Of a stretch of DNA of 64,000 bases, positions 59,151 to 64,000 are shown in pieces. The position numbers and the translations under genes are program-made. The stretch comes from Cordia subcordata (lineage: Eukaryota > Streptophyta > Magnoliopsida > Boraginales > Cordiaceae), in NCBI GenBank assembly GCA_028554755.1, contig JAPTOF010000026.1, positions 1 through 64,000 on the forward strand, given 5' to 3'. The notes under the pieces are model-generated. The model worked only from the letters and a program-made list of their open reading frames with translations, made no database searches and had not been told where the DNA came from. Within the stretch, counting starts at the first letter, position 1, and each line of letters starts with the position of its first letter.

Positions 59151-59331
59151 ACCACCTCCTCCACTACAAATTAATATTATCTTCTCCTCCACTACAAATT
59201 AATATTATCTTCCTATCTTTTGCATTCATTGAAATTGTAAAAGATTGGATCCAATATATTTTGTGAGAAGAAGAAAAAAAAATTCTAGATTAAAGAAAGC
59301 ATACATTGTAATTGGAGAGAAAAAAACAAAA

Positions 59332-59438
59332 GATTAAGGGATAGCTCAAGTGGTTGAGACTATCTCTCTTAAAAGTAACAAATTAAGCTCAAATTTAGTG
59401 GGGCACTAGTGGTTGGGTTAGGAGTTTTTTTTTTTTTT
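59332..59438 (+). mobile_element. Candidate tRNA-derived SINE with T-rich 3' end
   Basis: GGGATAGCTCAAGTGGTTGAGAC matches a tRNA-like A box; a weak B box (AAGCTCAAATT) follows about 40 bp later; the sequence ends in a run of 14 T. AAACAAAA lies on both sides (59324-59331 and 59439-59446), a plausible target duplication. A T-rich 3' end is known in the plant Au-like SINE group. Confidence 0.6.
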
Positions 59439-59744
59439 AAACAAAAATAAAAAGGAAAAGAAATAGGTAAGAAAATAGCATTTGTCATATCTAGAACCTA
59501 CTGAATCTACACATATTATAAAAGTAGGTACATAGCTTCTAAGTTTATGCCACCTCAATTTTCTAAACCCTCCAACAAAGCATTTAATTTTTAAAAATTA
59601 AAATTTCCAAATGTCAATTTTTGAAGCCCTCTAACAAAGCATTTAATTTTTTAACATTTAAATGAATATTATTTTTGTTCAAATAAAAACTTATTACCTA
59701 ATCTATATTGTGATTCCTAGTTAATACTAATTATTAAACTGTGC

Positions 59745-60250
59745 CCATCCAACAAAACTTTTTAAATCGATTCTGCACCAAGTTAATAAAATGAATCCAT
59801 TCAAAAAATAATATCCAAATCAGTTTTGTATCAAATTAATGAAACGAAGAATACATTGCCTTGACAATAGGGGAAAAAAAAAAGGAGAATATAGTGTATT
59901 TAACTTTGTAATCGAATTAATATTAACTAACATCTTAATTATCACGAATCTAGGCTTCTAATAAAGATTTGTCTTTGTGTCATAGATACTATACTTAATT
60001 AGAAAACTTTTCAAGTCAGTGGACTGCCAATTAAAAATTTTTCAAATCAATTTGGAACCAATTTAGTAAAACAAAGAATAGTGCGTTTAATTTTCAAATC
60101 AAATTAAAGTTAACTATAGTCTTATTTAGCAAAACTATTCTACCCTGCCAATTCCAAATTTTCCAAATCAATTTGGAACCGAATTAGTAAAACAAATAAT
60201 AGAGTGCCTTTAATTTTGCAAACGAATTGAACTCAACCGTCATCTTCATT
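59745..60250. repeat. Diverged tandem repeat of about 115 bp
   Basis: Two clear units (about 60025-60125 and 60140-60245) share TTTTCAAATCAATTTGGAACC-like, TTAGTAAAACAAA and GCNTTTAATTTT words; one or more further diverged units lie upstream (59750-59950). Confidence 0.65.
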
Positions 60251-60909
60251 AGCGCCAATATTCACGCCTTGCAGTGAGGATTTTTATTTGTTTCGTGGAT
60301 ACTTAATTAGGAAGACCCTTCACGTCAACGGGTCACCCATTTCAACTAAATTTTTTCCTTAATTCATCATTGTTGTTTTTGTAAAACTTTTATGATATGA
60401 GTTATAACAAATAACATTACTTTCCCTATTTATTTATCATTCGTCTTTCATATTTTGTTCATGTCTTCCCCCGGACAAGTAAGCAAGTCTTGTCAAGCAA
60501 GTTAGATAACAAGCACATGCCTTCACTTTAAACATGTTATGTGATATTTAAGCTAGAGTCAAAATTTAGTTTTTGTATTTAAACATGGTCGATATAATAT
60601 TGAAATAAAATGCATCAGACTCCTTTGCGGTTCATCAAAAGTGCACCTCACCCCTTATAATTTAAAAAGCCTCTCATAACTTCATATGTTTCTTAAACAT
60701 GCACCAAACTCCCTTGTCGTTAAAAAATCAATTATCTTTAACCTTGATTATTTGAAAGTATCCAAATTACCGTTCTCCCTTTTATAAATTAAATAAAATA
60801 TTATTAAAAAGATTTTAAACCTCAACCTCAAATTAAGATAACAAATATTTTAACAAACTAGGCTATAAACATTCATGTTTTAACTTAATTTTAGATTGAT
60901 TTTTGTTTA

Positions 60910-61503
60910 GATTTGTGATTAACTATTTCTAAACCTATGATGTTGATACAGTTAGTAGCTTTGAGATTTTTTGAGGCAGGCCTAAGATTTTTCATGAAGA
61001 TGACGGTTGAGCTTCCCACTAGCTTGTCTAGGGTTTCTTCGTATTCCGGCCGGTGAGATTTGAATGAGCAATTTGTGGTGGTTCGATGAGTCCCGTTATA
61101 CTCACCTTCAGGTGGGTTTCGCTTTTCTCTTTCGATGGTTTTCATCTTGCCGTCAACTGATATGGATTGCAGAGAGCAATTTGTGGTGGTTCGTTCCTTG
61201 GTATCTATGGTAAGTTGTTTTGACGATGACGAAGCTCAGTCACCTTAGCTTAGAATCTGATGGGCTATTGTTCTTCTTGCTCGTTTCTGCCGCCAGTGGT
61301 TGTTGCTTGTGCTAGATCAGTTTCTGATCTCGGGTTAGTTCGTGGTTGGTTTTGGGCCTTGATGTGTTGGGTATTGTCTTGTTGGGTTTGGTCTCAGAGT
61401 CTGTGGATTGGTGAATTTTCTCTTTTTCTTCTTTAAGTCTTGTTTTGTTTGTCCCAGTCTATTTATATTTTAATGAAAATGTTATTTGGACCCAAAAAAA
61501 AAA
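60910..61503 (+). other. GC-richer cargo segment with poly-A end inside the MULE
   Basis: This part is less AT-rich than its surroundings and ends TTTGGACCC followed by 11 A, like the 3' tail of a LINE or other retrotransposed sequence. A 20-bp word (GAGCAATTTGTGGTGGTTCG) occurs twice, at about 61063 and 61173. No open frame gives a recognisable protein on either strand (an 84-codon frame on the minus strand, 61145-60891, is not recognised). It may be a captured or retrotransposed fragment. Confidence 0.45.
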
Positions 61504-61804
61504 ATCTCACATAATAACTTTCAAGAAGACACAGACACAAATAAGAAAATCAAGTGTTGTGCAGAACAAAAGTATTAATCTTGTAAATTTAAATTAATAT
61601 TTGACCAAGATAATTATTTTTGTAATGCCATTCTCATTTGTGTGTGTTAAAAGATTAAACTCCTGGGAATAAAAAGCAATAGGGAAAAGGTCAGCAAAGT
61701 CGCAAAGATTTCTTTTAGGTAATTATTTAGTTATCCCATCATTTAGCACAAGCGAGAAAAAGAAATTGTTATTGATTGATCAACGAACATAGATGATTAT
61801 CATG

Positions 61805-62696
61805 GGAAATTTTTTTTTAACTCTGATTTTAAATTTTTATGGCAAAAAACTTTACTTTTTAAATTCATTTAAAATATGCCCCTTTCCCTACCGAATCGGT
61901 AGGTGACTTACTGTTTGCGGATCTCGAAATTTGAAAAAAATTAAAAAAGGAAACGATTACGTTTTTAATGAAAACGGTTCAGTAGGTGACCTACCAAGAA
62001 TAGGCTAGTGGTTAGAGATGTCCCCTTTATTGGACCATGTAGATGAGCATGCTATCAAGACTTATTCTATAGAAATTTACCTATATAATAATAATCAATG
62101 GGATCTCAATTTATGCTCAAAGTTAAGGTTTTGGGATTGAAGTGTCTTATCTTAAAAGTTTCAATAATATTAGGGTATATAATAAATTATTTAGACCTTA
62201 ATTTCTCAAATAATAATATAATTTGTAATTTTTTGAGGCCAAATTTCCTAAGTTTTAATTAAATGGTGTTCTCCCACCATGTAGTAAAGATTGGTCTAAA
62301 ATTATCATTAATCATATATAAATGTAATTGTAATACATATAGTTTGATTTTCGATACAATTTTTGAGACAAAGGCTTCTTTTTTCCATTTTTTCACTGAT
62401 TATTACTTATATTAGAAACCATTGAAATTGTTGAGGTTTTCGGCTAATTAGCCCATATTCAGGCGACTTAGCCCATTTTCGGTAGGTCGCCTACCGTTTC
62501 GATAGGTGACTTATAGTTTTCGTTAAAGACGCAATCGTTTTATTTTTAAAAATTTTCAAATTTTGGAATCCGCAAATAGTAAGTCACCTACCGTTTCGGT
62601 AAGTGGCTTATAAAAAAGGGCACTTTTTAAACGAATTTAAAAAGTAGGGTATTTTTACTATAAAAATTTTAAATCAGAGTAAAAAAATATATTTCC
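61805..62696. mobile_element. Second long-TIR, Mutator-like element nested in the MULE
   Basis: The ends are GGAAATTTTTTTTTAACTCT and the complement GGAAATATATTTTTTTACTC, and the inverted repeats extend for about 200 bp with a shared GGTAGGTGACTTACT-type block (GGTAGGTGAC occurs repeatedly as a short palindromic motif). A perfect 10-bp TSD, GATTATCATG, flanks it (61795-61804 and 62697-62706). 892 bp, no coding. Confidence 0.88.
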
Positions 62697-63130
62697 GATT
62701 ATCATGTGAGCCAACTTCCCGGACAAATAGTTAAAAGTCCACTCCGTAGCCCAACTATGGCCGCTCTTGAATAAATTTTTTAGGAACGACAACACATCAT
62801 TATGTCATTATTTATTTTAAATATAAATTAATCTAAAATTAAGTTAAAATATAAATTAATTATAGTTTAATTGGTTAAAATATTTCTTATTTTAATTTGA
62901 GGTTGAAGAACTCAAAATTTTTAACAATATTTCTTTTAATTTATAAATAGAGAAGGATACTAGATAATTTTAAACATTCATGATTAAAGTAATGGATATT
63001 TTAACAATAGGGGAGTTTGATGCACTTTTATGGACTGTAGAGGATGATGAGAGACTTTTTAGACTACAGGAGGATTCAGTACACTTTGATGAACCACAAA
63101 GAGATTTGATATATTTTGTCCTATAATATT

Positions 63131-63434
63131 TCTCATTATTATTAGCTACAAATCAATGTTTTGGGGTTGTGAGTTCGCTCCAAAGTAAAAGGATGATGTC
63201 TCAAGCTTCGAATTCCACAATAGAGTTGAAGACATCATAGGAAAGGATGTAAAGGAGAAAAACTCTCAAATTTTCTTTAATTGTCTTCTCTTGAGATCAT
63301 AGTTTTAATTTGAGGGCTATTGGATGTTTGTAGGGCTACAAGATGTTCATAAAATTACATACATTAATGCAAACTTTAATTATTTTAACCTTTTCAGACT
63401 TCTCTAAATTCTTAGGCTTTAAACTGATCCTATA

Positions 63435-63465
<31 letters not shown>

Positions 63466-64000
63466 TATATGTGTGTGTGTGTGTGTATTCACCGTAATTA
63501 CATTAATAAATACTCATTCCTAAGTGCTTGCAGCGGACTTGTAACTATAGAAACTGGCATACCAATTCCTTTGAACTTAGCTGACTAAGAGTCAATTTGG
63601 TTTTTCATTTTGGAGAGTCAAACTAACTTTTAAAATTTAAAAGTTTATTTAAAAAAACAAAGATGTTTGGTTTTATATTTTAAAAGTTGGTTTTGATTAA
63701 AAGTCAACTGAGTTTTGAGGTTAAACAGAAAAGTAAATTTTTTTAACTTCTTAGTTTGCCTTTTTGCCAATGGTGTTTTAATATATTTTTTGGACAAAAA
63801 TATCCTCATCAATTTTTTATTATGCCAATAGCCACCCCCACTTTTTCCTATCCTTATTTTATTTAATTCAATATTATTAACTTCCTATCACATTGCAATA
63901 ATTTATGGTTTATTTTTGCTAATATATTTTTTTGTTTAAATATTTTGAATTATAACTATAATCTTTTAAAGAGTTTTTTTCAAACAAATAGAAATATGAA
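63131..64000. other. AT-rich end of window
   Basis: No gene recognised. Contains a microsatellite (63437-63488). From 63590 the words TTTTAAAATTTAAAAG / ATTTTAAAAGTTGG suggest the start of another MITE cut off by the window edge. Confidence 0.4.
63437..63488. repeat. (TA)n(TG)n compound microsatellite
   Basis: TA units with one TACA break, followed by about 8 TG units. Confidence 0.95.

Larger units (their letters stand above)
60602..63121. mobile_element. Mutator-like element with long TIRs
   Basis: Terminal inverted repeats of about 300 bp: 60602-60905 and the complement of 62800-63121 share, in order, CATCA(G/A)ACTCC, TGGTTCATCAAA, GTGCA, CTCATAA, TTATAAATTAAA, CAACCTCAAATTAA and TTTTAACTTAATTTTAGATT. 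A perfect 9-bp TSD, TATAATATT, lies at 60593-60601 and 63122-63130. Long TIRs plus 9-bp TSD are the mark of Mutator-like elements (MULEs). No transposase (MURA) motif was seen; the interior contains a relatively GC-rich non-TIR segment and a nested second element. Confidence 0.9.

Overview
The window looks like nuclear DNA of a flowering plant, probably a eudicot. It is strongly AT-rich, full of (AT)n and other microsatellites, and packed with plant-type transposable elements: Ty1/copia LTR retrotransposons primed by initiator-Met tRNA, CACTA, hAT, Mutator-like and Tourist-like DNA elements, and tRNA-derived SINEs. The only host-gene sequences recognised are broken or partial. There is no sign of bacterial, organellar or CRISPR sequence.

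Layout, left to right. 1126-5547 is a CACTA-type element with AAT target duplications; 5674-8195 is a second CACTA element that keeps a fragment of an En/Spm-class protein. 9135-12655 is an internally deleted copia element (element A, + strand, TSD GATCT). 13481-13980 is a lone LTR-like fragment of a second copia family. 14306-23968 is a full-length but dead copia element of that family (element B, + strand); its 5' LTR is split by a 2.7-kb hAT element (14488-17186, TSD GGTGTAGG) that retains the C-terminal hAT dimerisation motif. 25.1-29.4 kb holds small DNA elements (a 66-bp palindromic Tourist-like element, a 276-bp Tourist-like MITE, a 427-bp hAT MITE), a SINE and a decayed CACTA-like end. 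29888-34993 is a third copia element (element C, - strand, TSD AATAA).

From 36.6 to 51.3 kb the window carries degraded host genes on the minus strand: two exons of an HhH-GPD DNA glycosylase-like gene, a GeBP/STOREKEEPER-like pseudogene, and two copies of an MBD4-like DNA glycosylase pseudogene. The more complete MBD4-like copy (47.4-51.3 kb) has a nonsense codon, a frameshift and an Asn where the catalytic Asp is expected. Repeated blocks in the order A1-B1-A2-B2 show that this area arose by tandem duplication of a unit of about 6 kb. A pair of foldback elements in opposite orientation (38.1-39.7 kb) forms a large inverted repeat.

From 51.3 kb to the end there are further MITEs, a relic of the last exon of a dienelactone-hydrolase-like gene, tandem arrays, a SINE, and at 60602-63121 a Mutator-like element with terminal inverted repeats of about 300 bp and 9-bp TSDs; this has itself been entered by a second long-TIR element (61805-62696, 10-bp TSD). 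I found no intact host gene. The clearest results are structural: exact target duplications, nesting order, and the decay of a DNA-repair gene. Functional names rest on motif recognition by eye; no database search was run.
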